Below, one piece after another: positions 17,372-26,108 of a DNA stretch of 64,000 nucleotides. Under the pieces are notes generated by a model, which made no database searches, was not told the DNA's origin, and saw only the letters and a program-made list of their open reading frames with translations. The translations under genes and the position numbers were made by a program. This DNA comes from an uncultured Christensenella sp. (GTDB taxonomy: Bacteria; Bacillota; Clostridia; Christensenellales; UBA3700). The stretch's first letter is position 1, and each line of letters starts with the position of its first letter. The stretch covers positions 20,122 through 84,121 of the forward strand of contig CAJTVJ010000007.1 of the NCBI GenBank assembly GCA_910579785.1, in the 5' to 3' direction.

Positions 17372-17659
17372 TTATTCTTCTACGATCGCAAGTACGTCGC
17401 TTTGTTTCAAAATCGTGACTTCTTCGCCGTCAAGCTTGAATTCCGATCCTGCGTACTTGTTGTAAAGCACCTTGTCGCCGACTTTGATTTGCATTACGAT
17501 TTCTTTTCCGTCGATAGTTCCGCCCGGACCGACGGCAAGCACGGTTGCCATCTGAGGTTTTTCCTGCGCCGAATCGGGCAGTACGAGTCCGCTTGCGGTC
17601 TTCGTCTGGCTTTCGACTTCCTTGATAACGATTCTGTCAAATAACGGTTTGATTTTCAT
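17372..17659 (-). CDS. groS: Co-chaperonin GroES
   Basis: A 95-residue GroES with the family framework MKIKPLFDRIVIKEVESQ, the mobile loop TKTASGLVLPDSAQEKPQ and the GDKVLYNKYAGSE segment. It caps the GroEL ring. Ribosome site AAAGGAGG precedes the ATG. It is first in the groES-groEL operon, behind a consensus-like promoter and a CIRCE-like palindrome. Confidence 0.97.
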   Translation of the reverse strand: MKIKPLFDRIVIKEVESQTKTASGLVLPDSAQEKPQMATVLAVGPGGTIDGKEIVMQIKVGDKVLYNKYAGSEFKLDGEEVTILKQSDVLAIVEE

Positions 17660-17677
17660 AAAAACGCCTCCTTTAAA

Positions 17678-17704
17678 TTAGCAGTCTATACGCTTTTCTG
17701 CCAA
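17678..17704 (-). promoter_or_regulatory. CIRCE-like operator of groES-groEL (degenerate)
   Basis: On the reverse strand TTGGCAGAA, 9 bases, GACTGCTAA. The right arm matches the CIRCE half GAGTGCTAA at 8 of 9 positions and the left arm matches TTAGCACTC at 5 of 9, with the correct 9-base spacer. It sits between the promoter and the ribosome site, the usual CIRCE position, so HrcA control is likely. The hrcA gene is not in this window. Confidence 0.65.
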
Positions 17705-17711
17705 TAGAGCT

Positions 17712-17740
17712 ATTATAGCACTAAAATATAGGTATGTAAA
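17712..17740 (-). promoter_or_regulatory. Promoter of groES-groEL
   Basis: On the reverse strand TTTACA (17740-17735), 17-base spacer, TATAAT (17717-17712), just upstream of the CIRCE-like palindrome. Confidence 0.75.
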
Positions 17741-17799
17741 TATTTTTGTGTAAAGAATAAATAATATTTTAAGAATTTTTGCAGAAAAATACATATCGG

Positions 17800-17828
17800 T
17801 TGAAATTATTTTCAAGGTATGTTATTAT
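17800..17828 (+). promoter_or_regulatory. Promoter of the dCMP deaminase gene
   Basis: TTGAAA at 17800-17805, 17-base spacer, TATTAT at 17823-17828, about 55 bases before the start codon. Confidence 0.6.
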
Positions 17829-17883
17829 AGGTATATCAATATATAATACGGACGGCTTTGAGTTGTGTCCGAGGAGACGGAAG

Positions 17884-18333
17884 ATGAATAAGTGGGACAA
17901 GAGATTTATGGATATGGCGGACACTGTCGCAGGTTGGTCAAGCTGTTTTAAACCCGACAGAAAGGTGGGCGCTGTCATTGTCAAAGACAAGAGAATCTTG
18001 ACCACGGGATATAACGGCGCGTCGTCGGGCATACTCAGCTGCGTGGAAAAGGGCGAGTGTCTTCGCGTCAAATTGGGCATTCCCTCAGGCACCAGGCACG
18101 AACTGTGCTATGCCGTGCACGCAGAGCAAAACGCGATAATTCAAGCTGCAAAACTCGGCGTATCGGTCGACAGCGCGACGCTTTATTGCACTCACCAGCC
18201 CTGCACGATATGCGCCAAAATGATAATCAACGCAGGCATCAAGAGGGTGGTGTACAGATACGGTTATCCCGACGAATTTTCTATGAGTTTGTTTGAACAA
18301 GCCGCAGTCGCAGTCGAGAAGTATGAGGATTGA
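17884..18333 (+). CDS. Deoxycytidylate deaminase (ComEB family)
   Basis: A 149-residue zinc-dependent cytidine/deoxycytidylate deaminase. The zinc and catalytic site is visible as H79-A-E81 (VHAEQNAI) and C107-x-x-C110 (QPCTICAK). An inserted segment with two cysteines (SCVEKGECLR) matches dCMP deaminases. The reaction is dCMP to dUMP, feeding dTMP synthesis. ATG 17884 is chosen because GAGGAGACGGAAG lies directly upstream and the product begins MNKWDKRFMDMA; the longer in-frame ORF from 17779 overlaps the promoter. A terminator follows. Confidence 0.93.
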   Translation: MNKWDKRFMDMADTVAGWSSCFKPDRKVGAVIVKDKRILTTGYNGASSGILSCVEKGECLRVKLGIPSGTRHELCYAVHAEQNAIIQAAKLGVSVDSATLYCTHQPCTICAKMIINAGIKRVVYRYGYPDEFSMSLFEQAAVAVEKYED

Positions 18334-18430
18334 TAAAAATACATTTTTGAAGCGTAGAGATATATCTTAAATCGCATTTGTTAAATAACAAAGAATATAA
18401 TACGTTTTTAGAATTTTTTTTGATGTATGA

Positions 18431-18456
18431 AGGAGCGCATTTATGGCGTTCTTTTT
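18431..18456 (+). terminator. Terminator downstream of the dCMP deaminase gene
   Basis: GGAGCGC and GCGTTCT form a stem with a G-U pair, followed by TTTTT. Confidence 0.65.
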
Positions 18457-18577
18457 GCTTTAAAAAAGCTATATAAAACTCATAAAAATTTTTAATAGTT
18501 GTTGCTATTTGAAAATATATATGATAAAATAAATAGAAAATATATATTGTTATGCAATAATTTGCAAAGGAGCAGTT

Positions 18578-19549
18578 ATGGGAAAAAGAACTTTATTGTC
18601 ATTCAGCCCGCAAATCAAAGTCATTGACGCGACGTTAAGAGACGGAGGACTTGTAAATAATTTCTATTTTGAAGACGATTTCGTCAAGAAATTGTATCAA
18701 ATGAATATTCAGGCAGGGGTGGATTATATGGAGTTTGGATATAAGGCTTCTTCTGCGATTTTTGATAAGAGCAAATTCGGCAAATGGAAATTCTGCGACG
18801 AAAAGGATCTTAGGGATATCGTCGGCAACAACGACACCTCTTTGAAAATTGCCGTCATGGCGGACGTAGGCAGAACGGACGTAGAGAAGGATATTTTGCC
18901 AAAATCCGAGAGCGTCATTGATATGGTGAGAGTGGCGAGCTACATCAATACCATACCTGCGGCAGTTGAGATGGTGGAAAATTGCGCAGAAAAGGGATAT
19001 GAGACTACTATCAATATCATGGCTATATCTCACGCCAACGAGAGCGATTTGAGCGAGGCTTTGGAATTGATTGGCAATTCGCCTGCCAACGGCGTATATC
19101 TTGTCGACAGTTATGGCTCGCTGTATCCCGAACAAATCAGACGTCTTGCCGACAAGTATCTCAATATGGCTGCAAAATACGGCAAATATGTCGGTATTCA
19201 TGCGCACAACAATCAGCAGCTTGCTTTTGCCAACACTATCGACGCAGTCGCTTGCGGTGTAAATTATCTCGACGCGACAGTCAATTCTCTCGGCAGGGGC
19301 GCGGGAAATTGCGCGCTTGAACTCTTGCTTGGCTTCTTGAAAAATCCTAAGTACAAGCTGCATGCCGTCCTTAAATTTATTGAGGAAGAGATGCTGAAAT
19401 TAAAAGAGAACGGTCTCGTATGGGGATACGACATACCTTACCTTATAAGCGGTGTGCTTGACAGGCATCCGTCGGGTGCGATTGATTGCATCAAGAAGGG
19501 AAGGAAGGATTATGCGGATATATATCTTGAACTCATGGGTTTGGAATAG
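18578..19549 (+). CDS. DRE-TIM metallolyase (HMGL-like aldolase domain protein)
   Basis: A 323-residue single-domain member of the HMG-CoA lyase / LeuA / 4-hydroxy-2-oxovalerate aldolase superfamily. The divalent-metal and catalytic signature DATLRDGG is at 17-24, HAHNN at about 208-212 supplies further metal ligands, and GRGAGNCALELLLG follows. Enzymes of this fold make or break C-C bonds next to a 2-oxo acid such as pyruvate. There is no LeuA regulatory domain, so it is not a normal isopropylmalate synthase. It lies just upstream of ilvB but has no clear shared promoter. The substrate is unknown. The ribosome site is AAAGGAG. Confidence 0.8.
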   Translation: MGKRTLLSFSPQIKVIDATLRDGGLVNNFYFEDDFVKKLYQMNIQAGVDYMEFGYKASSAIFDKSKFGKWKFCDEKDLRDIVGNNDTSLKIAVMADVGRTDVEKDILPKSESVIDMVRVASYINTIPAAVEMVENCAEKGYETTINIMAISHANESDLSEALELIGNSPANGVYLVDSYGSLYPEQIRRLADKYLNMAAKYGKYVGIHAHNNQQLAFANTIDAVACGVNYLDATVNSLGRGAGNCALELLLGFLKNPKYKLHAVLKFIEEEMLKLKENGLVWGYDIPYLISGVLDRHPSGAIDCIKKGRKDYADIYLELMGLE

Positions 19550-19550
19550 C

Positions 19551-19674
19551 AAACTCATATAGCAGCACGCTTTTTGTCCTATCAACTAGGACGCCCTCGG
19601 GGTCACGTACAAAAAGTACGCTCACCGCTCGGTTGCCGTTGCACGGGCAAAAATCGCACAACTCTATGAGTTTG
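19551..19674. repeat. Structured inverted repeat directly after the aldolase stop
   Basis: GCAAACTCATA at 19549-19559 pairs with TATGAGTTTGC at 19664-19674. Inside are further dyads: CTTTTTGT with ACAAAAAG, and TCCTA with TAGGA. No ORF was seen. The element begins within 1-2 bases of the stop codon. Confidence 0.65.
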
Positions 19675-19785
19675 CGCATGAAGCTGGGAAGAAATGAGAA
19701 TATAAAAGTACGCTAACCCCTTCGGTCGCTCTTGCTGAGCCAAAAATACAACTAATCTCTGCGTTCGCACGAGAATTGGGAGAGA
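19612..19785 (+). repeat. Two diverged direct repeats of about 80 bp
   Basis: Copies at 19612-19690 and 19704-19785 share the framework AAAAGTACGCT, CGGT-GC--TTGC, CAAAAAT, ACAACT and CTCTGCGTTCGCAC (variant). They are offset by 92 bases. Together with the inverted repeat they fill the gap before the ilvB promoter; 19786-19940 shows nothing recognisable. Confidence 0.55.
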
Positions 19786-19940
19786 GTTTTCGCAATCACG
19801 AGTGATATAAATGAATGCTAAACTCCATGTTTTGTGTAAGAGTTATGGAAAATCTTTATAATCGAGTACGGCTAGATTGCAAAGCTTGTTTTGTTATAAG
19901 GCAAGATTTGAGAGTAGAAGATAAATATCAATTTGAATAC

Positions 19941-19968
19941 TTGACAATAAAGTATAAAATATTATAAT
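19941..19968 (+). promoter_or_regulatory. Promoter of ilvB
   Basis: TTGACA at 19941-19946, 16-base spacer, TATAAT at 19963-19968. The leader is only ~25 bases, too short for a T-box or leader-peptide attenuator. Confidence 0.8.
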
Positions 19969-20000
19969 ATTAAATACGTATAAGATAAATGGAGTGGTCT

Positions 20001-21659
20001 ATGAAGCTAAACGGTTCACAAATCTTAATAGAGTCATTATTGGAGCAGGGAGTCGACACTATTTTCGGCTATCCGGGCGGAGCGGTGTTGAACATATACG
20101 ACGCGCTGTATGAATACAGGGACAAGCTTACGCACGTGCTTACCGCTCATGAGCAGGGAGCTGCGCACGCGGCTGACGGCTATGCCAGGGCGACGGGAAA
20201 GGTGGGCGTTGTGCTTGCTACGTCGGGACCGGGAGCTACCAACCTTATCACGGGTATTGCCACGGCGTTTATGGACAGCGTTCCTATGGTGGCTATCACC
20301 GGCAACGTAGGCACTTCGCTGATAGGACTTGACTCGTTCCAAGAGGTTTATATTGCAGGCATAACCATGCCAATCACCAAGCACAATTTTGTAGTACGCA
20401 ACGTAGAAGAGCTTCACGAGGTTATGAGAGAAGCGTTTAAGATAGCGCAAAGCGGCAGACCCGGACCCGTCCTTGTCGACATACCTAAGGACGTCACTTC
20501 CAATCTGTGCGAATTCGAGCGTTTGCCTAAGGTAAAGGCTGACGAATACGTCAAGGCAGATAAGGCTGTCATTGCAGAGGCTGCCAAGCTTATCAACAGT
20601 GCCAAGAGACCTACGGTACTTTTTGGCGGCGGCGTACTCATATCGCAGGGCGAAAAGCAGCTTTTACAGCTTTTGCAAAAGGCTCAGATACCTGCAACTC
20701 ATACGCTTATGGCGGCGGGAGTGCTGAGCTGGGGCGAGAAACTTAATCTCGGACTTATAGGTATGCACGGCAGTATGTCGGCAGGAAGAGCTATTGCAGG
20801 CAGCGATTTGGTAATCGCAATCGGCACAAGATTTTCCGACAGAGTGGCTACGCAAAAAGACAAATTTATCCGCGAGGCAAAGGTAATTCATATCGACGTA
20901 GACGCCGCGGAGATCAACAAGAATATATCCAGCGACCTCAGCATTATAGGCGACGTCAAAGAGGTGCTTGACGAGTTGCTGCCGCTTGTCAAAGAGGCAA
21001 AACACGACGAGTGGCTTGCTCAAATAGACGAGTGGAGAAAACTTGATTATAAGCCAAAGGACAAAGAGGGCGTGTTGAGACCGCACCAGATAATTCAGGC
21101 TATAAGCGACGAGATAGGGGAAGACGGCATTATCGTCACCGACGTCGGACAGCATCAAATGTGGGCGGCGCAATATTCCAAGCGCACCAAGTGCAGGAGT
21201 TTTCTCACTTCGGGCGGACTCGGTACGATGGGTTACGGCTACGGAGCGTCTATCGGCGCGCAGACGGCATATCCCGACCGCAAGGTGGCGCATATCACGG
21301 GCGACGGATCTTTCCATATGAATCTCAACGAGCTTTGCACCAGCGTAAGCTTTAAATTGCCTATCGTAAGTATCGTTATCAACAACAGCGTTTTGGGTAT
21401 GGTACGTCAATGGCAGACTCAATTCTATGGCAAAAGATATTCGCAGACAACTTTGGAAAGGGCGACTGATTACGTAAAACTTGCAGAGGCATTCGGCGGC
21501 AAGGGATACAGAGCGACGACTCTTGACGAGTTGAAAGCTGCGCTCAGCGACGCGTATAAGAGCGGCAAGCCGTGCATTATTGAGGCTGTCATAGACAGAG
21601 ACGAAAAGGTTTTGCCTATGATACCGGCAGGACAGAGTGTCGACGAGATAATAATGTAG
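20001..21659 (+). CDS. ilvB: Acetolactate synthase, large (catalytic) subunit
   Basis: A 552-residue ThDP- and FAD-dependent acetohydroxyacid synthase, joining two pyruvates (or pyruvate and 2-oxobutyrate) for valine/leucine (or isoleucine). The catalytic Glu51 lies in TAHEQGAAHAADGYAR. The ThDP/Mg motif runs from GDGSFHMNLNEL near 433 to VSIVINN. The FAD region includes GMHGSMSAGRAI. ATG 20001 is chosen over ATG 19989 because GGAG lies 6 bases upstream of it. No ilvN small-subunit gene follows before ilvC. Confidence 0.95.
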   Translation: MKLNGSQILIESLLEQGVDTIFGYPGGAVLNIYDALYEYRDKLTHVLTAHEQGAAHAADGYARATGKVGVVLATSGPGATNLITGIATAFMDSVPMVAITGNVGTSLIGLDSFQEVYIAGITMPITKHNFVVRNVEELHEVMREAFKIAQSGRPGPVLVDIPKDVTSNLCEFERLPKVKADEYVKADKAVIAEAAKLINSAKRPTVLFGGGVLISQGEKQLLQLLQKAQIPATHTLMAAGVLSWGEKLNLGLIGMHGSMSAGRAIAGSDLVIAIGTRFSDRVATQKDKFIREAKVIHIDVDAAEINKNISSDLSIIGDVKEVLDELLPLVKEAKHDEWLAQIDEWRKLDYKPKDKEGVLRPHQIIQAISDEIGEDGIIVTDVGQHQMWAAQYSKRTKCRSFLTSGGLGTMGYGYGASIGAQTAYPDRKVAHITGDGSFHMNLNELCTSVSFKLPIVSIVINNSVLGMVRQWQTQFYGKRYSQTTLERATDYVKLAEAFGGKGYRATTLDELKAALSDAYKSGKPCIIEAVIDRDEKVLPMIPAGQSVDEIIM

Positions 21660-21761
21660 TCGGCAATAGGCGGAGTTATACTTCGACTGCAAAAAAAGTT
21701 AATAAATGTTTAGCAATTACTAAGCACTAGAATATATTTTATATTTTTGGAGGATACAAAA

Positions 21762-22757
21762 ATGATCAAGAAGTATTATGATACTGACTGCGATTTGAAG
21801 CTTTTGAAAGGCAAGACCGTAGCCGTTATCGGTTTTGGCTCACAAGGCCACGCACATGCAATGAACCTTCATGACAGCGGTGTCAACGTAGTAGTAGGTT
21901 TGAGAGAGGGTTCCAGACATACTCAAAAGGCTCTTGACGCAGGACTTAAAGTAACGTCCGTAAAAGAAGCTGCAAAGGCAGGCGATTTGGTAATGATGCT
22001 CGTTCCGGACGAGACATGCGCAGATATATACGAAGCAGAAGTTAAGCCTTTTATGACAGCAGGCAAGGTATTGATGTTTGCGCACGGACTTAACATACAT
22101 TTCAAGCTTATCAAGCCGTCGAAAGATATCGACGTAATCATGGTAGCTCCTAAGGGACCGGGCCACACGGTAAGAAGCCAATATGAAGAAGGCAAGGGTG
22201 TTCCGTCGCTTATCGCAGTATATCAAGACGCTTCCGGCAAGGCAAAGGACTATGCTTTGGCATATGCAAGCGGCATAGGCGCAGGCAGAGCAGGTATCTT
22301 GGAGACGACGTTCAGAGAAGAGACGGAGACGGATCTTTTCGGCGAGCAGGCAGTTCTTTGCGGCGGCGTAACAGAATTGATGAAGGCTGGTTTCGACACG
22401 TTGGTCGAGGCTGGATATGCGCCTGAGATGGCATATTTTGAGTGTATTCACGAGATGAAACTCATAGTTGACCTTATCAACAAGGGCGGCTTTGAGATGA
22501 TGAGATATTCCATATCCAATACTGCCGAATACGGCGACTACCGCACGGGCAGAAGACTTATCACCGACGAGACGAGAAAGGAAATGAAGAAAGTTTTGCG
22601 TGAGATACAAGACGGCACGTTCTGTTCTGAGTGGATGACGGAAAACAAGAGCGGCAAGTGCGCTCACTTCCTTGCTACGCGTCAGTTGGAGCTTGAACAT
22701 CCGCTTGAAAAGGTCGGCAAAGAGCTTCGCACGATGATGAGCTGGTTGAAGAAATAA
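21762..22757 (+). CDS. ilvC: Ketol-acid reductoisomerase (class I)
   Basis: A 331-residue enzyme of the short class I type. It isomerises and reduces acetolactate or acetohydroxybutyrate with NAD(P)H. The Rossmann motif GFGSQGHAHAMNLHDSG is near residues 23-39, and the all-helical knotted domain includes the metal ligands in ETDLFGEQ and CIHEMKLIVDL. ATG 21762 has GGAGG upstream; the longer TTG-initiated frame (21747) would begin inside that ribosome site. It is second in the ilv block. Confidence 0.96.
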   Translation: MIKKYYDTDCDLKLLKGKTVAVIGFGSQGHAHAMNLHDSGVNVVVGLREGSRHTQKALDAGLKVTSVKEAAKAGDLVMMLVPDETCADIYEAEVKPFMTAGKVLMFAHGLNIHFKLIKPSKDIDVIMVAPKGPGHTVRSQYEEGKGVPSLIAVYQDASGKAKDYALAYASGIGAGRAGILETTFREETETDLFGEQAVLCGGVTELMKAGFDTLVEAGYAPEMAYFECIHEMKLIVDLINKGGFEMMRYSISNTAEYGDYRTGRRLITDETRKEMKKVLREIQDGTFCSEWMTENKSGKCAHFLATRQLELEHPLEKVGKELRTMMSWLKK

Positions 22758-22855
22758 TTCAATTTAAGTAAAACGCCGTATTATCACGGCAGCAATAAAA
22801 AAAATAGTCGGATAAGCTGTTTATTTTATAAATGGCTTATTTGACTAACTGAGTA

Positions 22856-22884
22856 TTGATAATTTATATATAAGTATATAATAT
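22856..22884 (+). promoter_or_regulatory. Possible promoter of ilvD
   Basis: TTGATA at 22856-22861, 17-base spacer, TAATAT at 22879-22884, in an AT-rich 170-base gap after ilvC. Confidence 0.4.
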
Positions 22885-22927
22885 CAATAATATAAAATGA
22901 AATAATTTAATTCGAGAGGAAATATTT

Positions 22928-24592
22928 ATGGCATTGCGAAGTGAATATTTGACAAAAGGCATAGAGACTGCTCCGCAGAGATCGCTTTTGTATGCGTGCG
23001 GCTATACCAAAGAAGAGTTGGAAAGACCGCTCATCGGCGTGGTATCCGCGCACAGCGACATAGTCCCGGGGCATATCAATCTTGACAAAATGACGGAGGC
23101 TGTCAAGGCAGGCGTAAGACTTGCAGGCGGCACGCCGATTATGGTCCCGTCGATAGGCGTATGCGACGGCATAGCTATGGGACATATAGGAATGAAATAC
23201 TCGCTTGCGTCGAGAGAACTCATTGCCGACAGCGTCGAGACTATGACAATGGCGCACTGTTTTGACGGTTTGGTGCTCATACCCAACTGCGACAAGATAG
23301 TTCCCGGTATGGTCATGGCGGCTGTGAGAATGAATATTCCTGCCGTGGTAGTCAGCGGCGGACCTATGATGGCAGGCACCGTATGCGGCGCAGAGACGTC
23401 GCTGTCAAAGATGTTTGAGGCGGTAGGCGCGCGCAAAGCCAATATTATCGACGATAAAGAGCTTTTGGAATATGAAGAGAATTGCTGTCCGTCATGCGGC
23501 TCATGTTCGGGTATGTATACGGCAAATTCTATGAACTGTCTTTGCGAGGCGATAGGTATCGCGCTTCCTGGCAACGGCACTATTCCTGCTGTAATGAGCG
23601 CGAGGATAGCTCTTGCCAAGCACGCAGGTATGGCTATAATGGATTTGGTCAAGAGAAATATCAAGGCGAGAGACATTATCAACGAGAAGTCTATTCGCAA
23701 CGCTTTGGCGTGCGATATGGCTCTTGGATGTTCGAGCAACAGCGTACTTCACTTGCTTGCCATCGCCAACGAAGCGGGCTTTCCGCTTGACCTCAATATT
23801 ATAAATGAAATAAGCGTCCGCACGCCGAATCTTTGTCATTTGGCTCCTGCCGGACCTACCCATATGCAGGACCTCAATGCAGCCGGCGGCGTGCAGGCTG
23901 TGCTTGCAGAGCTTGCCAAGAAGAATTTGATAGATACTACTGCTATCACAGCGACGGGCAAGAGCGTGGGCGAGAATATCAAGACGGCTTATATCAAGGA
24001 CAAAAATACCATTCGTCCGATAGACGAGCCCTATTCCCAGACGGGCGGTATCGCAATACTTTGGGGCAACATTGCCAAGAACGGTTGCGTTGTAAAGCGC
24101 AGCGCGGTAGCCCCTGAGATGTTGAAGCACAGCGGACCTGCGAGGGTATTTGATTGCGAGGACGACGCGATATCCGCTATATACGGCGGCAAGATAAAGG
24201 CAGGCGACGTGGTTGTCATTAGATATGAAGGACCTAAGGGCGGACCGGGTATGAGAGAAATGCTCAATCCAACTTCTGCGCTTGCAGGCATGAAGCTTGA
24301 TAAATGCGTGGCTCTTATCACTGACGGAAGATTTTCGGGCGCGTCAAGGGGTGCGTCGATAGGACACGTATCTCCCGAAGCGGCTGAGGGCGGAGAGATC
24401 GCATTGATCCAAGAAGGCGATATTATCGAGATCGACATACCAAGCAACAGCGTCAATGCAAAGGTGGATGACAAGACGTTGCAAGAGCGCAGGGCTAAGC
24501 TTGTTGTCAAAGAACCTAATATCAAGACAGGATGGCTTGCAAGATACGCTCGACTTGTGACGAGTGCGGATAAGGGCGCGGTTTTGAAGTAG
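22928..24592 (+). CDS. ilvD: Dihydroxy-acid dehydratase
   Basis: A 554-residue Fe-S dehydratase that converts dihydroxyisovalerate and dihydroxymethylvalerate to the corresponding 2-oxo acids. Cluster cysteines are visible in LIPNCDKIVPGM (Cys121) and in CCPSCGSCSGMYTANSMN near 187-204. The C-terminal GRFSGASRGASIGHVSPEA is a family hallmark. The ribosome site is GAGAGGAAA. Directly after its stop codon starts a long inverted repeat. Confidence 0.96.
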   Translation: MALRSEYLTKGIETAPQRSLLYACGYTKEELERPLIGVVSAHSDIVPGHINLDKMTEAVKAGVRLAGGTPIMVPSIGVCDGIAMGHIGMKYSLASRELIADSVETMTMAHCFDGLVLIPNCDKIVPGMVMAAVRMNIPAVVVSGGPMMAGTVCGAETSLSKMFEAVGARKANIIDDKELLEYEENCCPSCGSCSGMYTANSMNCLCEAIGIALPGNGTIPAVMSARIALAKHAGMAIMDLVKRNIKARDIINEKSIRNALACDMALGCSSNSVLHLLAIANEAGFPLDLNIINEISVRTPNLCHLAPAGPTHMQDLNAAGGVQAVLAELAKKNLIDTTAITATGKSVGENIKTAYIKDKNTIRPIDEPYSQTGGIAILWGNIAKNGCVVKRSAVAPEMLKHSGPARVFDCEDDAISAIYGGKIKAGDVVVIRYEGPKGGPGMREMLNPTSALAGMKLDKCVALITDGRFSGASRGASIGHVSPEAAEGGEIALIQEGDIIEIDIPSNSVNAKVDDKTLQERRAKLVVKEPNIKTGWLARYARLVTSADKGAVLK

Positions 24593-24751
24593 TTTGGTGA
24601 GAAGGGAGGCTACATAAGTTTGCACGGCAACACTCGCTTCCCATACTTCTTCAAACTCTCTTGTCGTACGGCAAGTACGACTGCATTCGTTTTTATCGTA
24701 TAGAAAACGATCTTGCTCGTGAAAAGCTTACGTCGCTCCCTTCTCACCAAA
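24593..24751. repeat. Long inverted repeat directly after the ilvD stop
   Basis: TTTGGTGAGAAGGGAG (24593-24608) is perfectly complementary to CTCCCTTCTCACCAAA (24736-24751), enclosing ~127 bases with smaller dyads (GTCGTAC/GTACGAC). A second short palindrome CCAAACTTGG occurs twice just downstream, near 24748 and 24802. It contains no ORF. The rest of the gap to ilvA (24752-24901) shows no clear promoter. Confidence 0.75.
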
Positions 24752-24901
24752 CTTGGCGTAAGTCTAGGAGCGGTGAATTATATATATATCTTCATTCACG
24801 CCAAACTTGGCAAAATATGGGGACTTGACGTAATCGCAGTCGAAATATCTAACAAGTTGAAAATATAAACAGTATAATATCTAAATAATAAGGAAAAAAC
24901 A

Positions 24902-26095
24902 ATGCTGACATTAGACAAAGTTTATCACGCTCAATACGTGTTGAAAGAGGCAATAAGGCAGACGGATATGATTTACGCGCCCAAGATAAAGGCCGGCGCG
25001 GAAGTGTATCTAAAAACAGAAAATCTTCAAGTGACGGGATCCTTTAAGGTCAGAGGCGCATATTACAAGATATCGCAGCTCAGTGACGACGAGAAGAAGA
25101 GGGGCGTAATAGCCTGCTCGGCTGGCAACCATGCGCAAGGCGTTGCGCTTGCCGCAAAGAAGAACGGTATCAAATCTTTGATATGTCTGCCTGACGGCGC
25201 GCCCATCTCCAAGGTGGAGGCGACAAGAAGCTACGGCGCGGACATATGTCTTGTCAAGGGCGTGTATGACGACGCGTACAACATGGCGTTGAAATTAAAA
25301 GAAGAAAAGGGTTATACTTTTATTCATCCGTTCAACGACGAAGATGTCATTGCAGGTCAAGGCACAATAGGACTTGAAATACTCAACCAAGTCGCAGACC
25401 TTGACGCGATAGTCGTACCTATCGGCGGAGGCGGACTGTGCGCAGGCTTGGCGTTTGCGGCAAAGTCGCTCAATCCGTCCATAAAGATATACGGCGTGCA
25501 GGCAAGCGGCGCTCCGAGCATGGAAAAGTCTTTCAAACAACATAAGATTTCAAAGCTTGACTACGTACATACGATTGCCGACGGCATTGCAGTCAAAGAG
25601 CCGGGCGATCTTACTTATGCGCTCATATCAAAGTACGTCGACGACGTCGTTACGGTGACAGATGACGAGATATCGGCGGCTATACTTGCGCTTATCGAGC
25701 AACATAAGATGGTAGCAGAGGGCGCAGGAGCGGTATCGGTTGCCGCAACTATGTTCGGCAAGATACCTACCGATGGCAAGAAGATATGCTGTCTTGTGTC
25801 GGGCGGCAATATAGACGTGACGATACTTTCAAGAGTGATACGCCGCGGACTTGTGATGAGCGGCAGAAATTATCTTGTCACGTTGGAGCTTGTCGACAAG
25901 CCAGGTCAGCTGACCGCAGTGTCGGAAATCATATCCAAGCTGGGCGGCAACGTCATATCCATACATCACGAGCGCTCCAATGAGGGCAGCGACGTCAACG
26001 GATGTTTCTTACGCATACAGATAGAGACGAAAAATTTTGAGCACATACATATGATAGAAGCCGAACTTACAAATGCGGGCTTCAAGATAATATAA
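24902..26095 (+). CDS. ilvA: Threonine ammonia-lyase with C-terminal ACT domain
   Basis: A 397-residue PLP enzyme that deaminates threonine to 2-oxobutyrate, the entry to isoleucine. Lys49 in TGSFKVRGAYYK binds PLP, and the glycine loop IGGGGLCAGLAF near 174-185 holds its phosphate. Residues ~325-397 form one ACT domain (VTLELVDKPGQLTAVSEI), suggesting amino-acid feedback control. The ribosome site is AAGGAAAA. ridA follows after 13 bases, matching the role of RidA in clearing the reactive enamine that IlvA releases. Confidence 0.94.
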   Translation: MLTLDKVYHAQYVLKEAIRQTDMIYAPKIKAGAEVYLKTENLQVTGSFKVRGAYYKISQLSDDEKKRGVIACSAGNHAQGVALAAKKNGIKSLICLPDGAPISKVEATRSYGADICLVKGVYDDAYNMALKLKEEKGYTFIHPFNDEDVIAGQGTIGLEILNQVADLDAIVVPIGGGGLCAGLAFAAKSLNPSIKIYGVQASGAPSMEKSFKQHKISKLDYVHTIADGIAVKEPGDLTYALISKYVDDVVTVTDDEISAAILALIEQHKMVAEGAGAVSVAATMFGKIPTDGKKICCLVSGGNIDVTILSRVIRRGLVMSGRNYLVTLELVDKPGQLTAVSEIISKLGGNVISIHHERSNEGSDVNGCFLRIQIETKNFEHIHMIEAELTNAGFKII

Positions 26096-26108
26096 AACGG
26101 AGGTATTT

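Noticed and set aside
24593..24901. T-box leader for ilvA
   Set aside because: The conserved T-box core (GGTGGNACC) and a terminator/antiterminator pair are absent; the structure begins at the ilvD stop instead.
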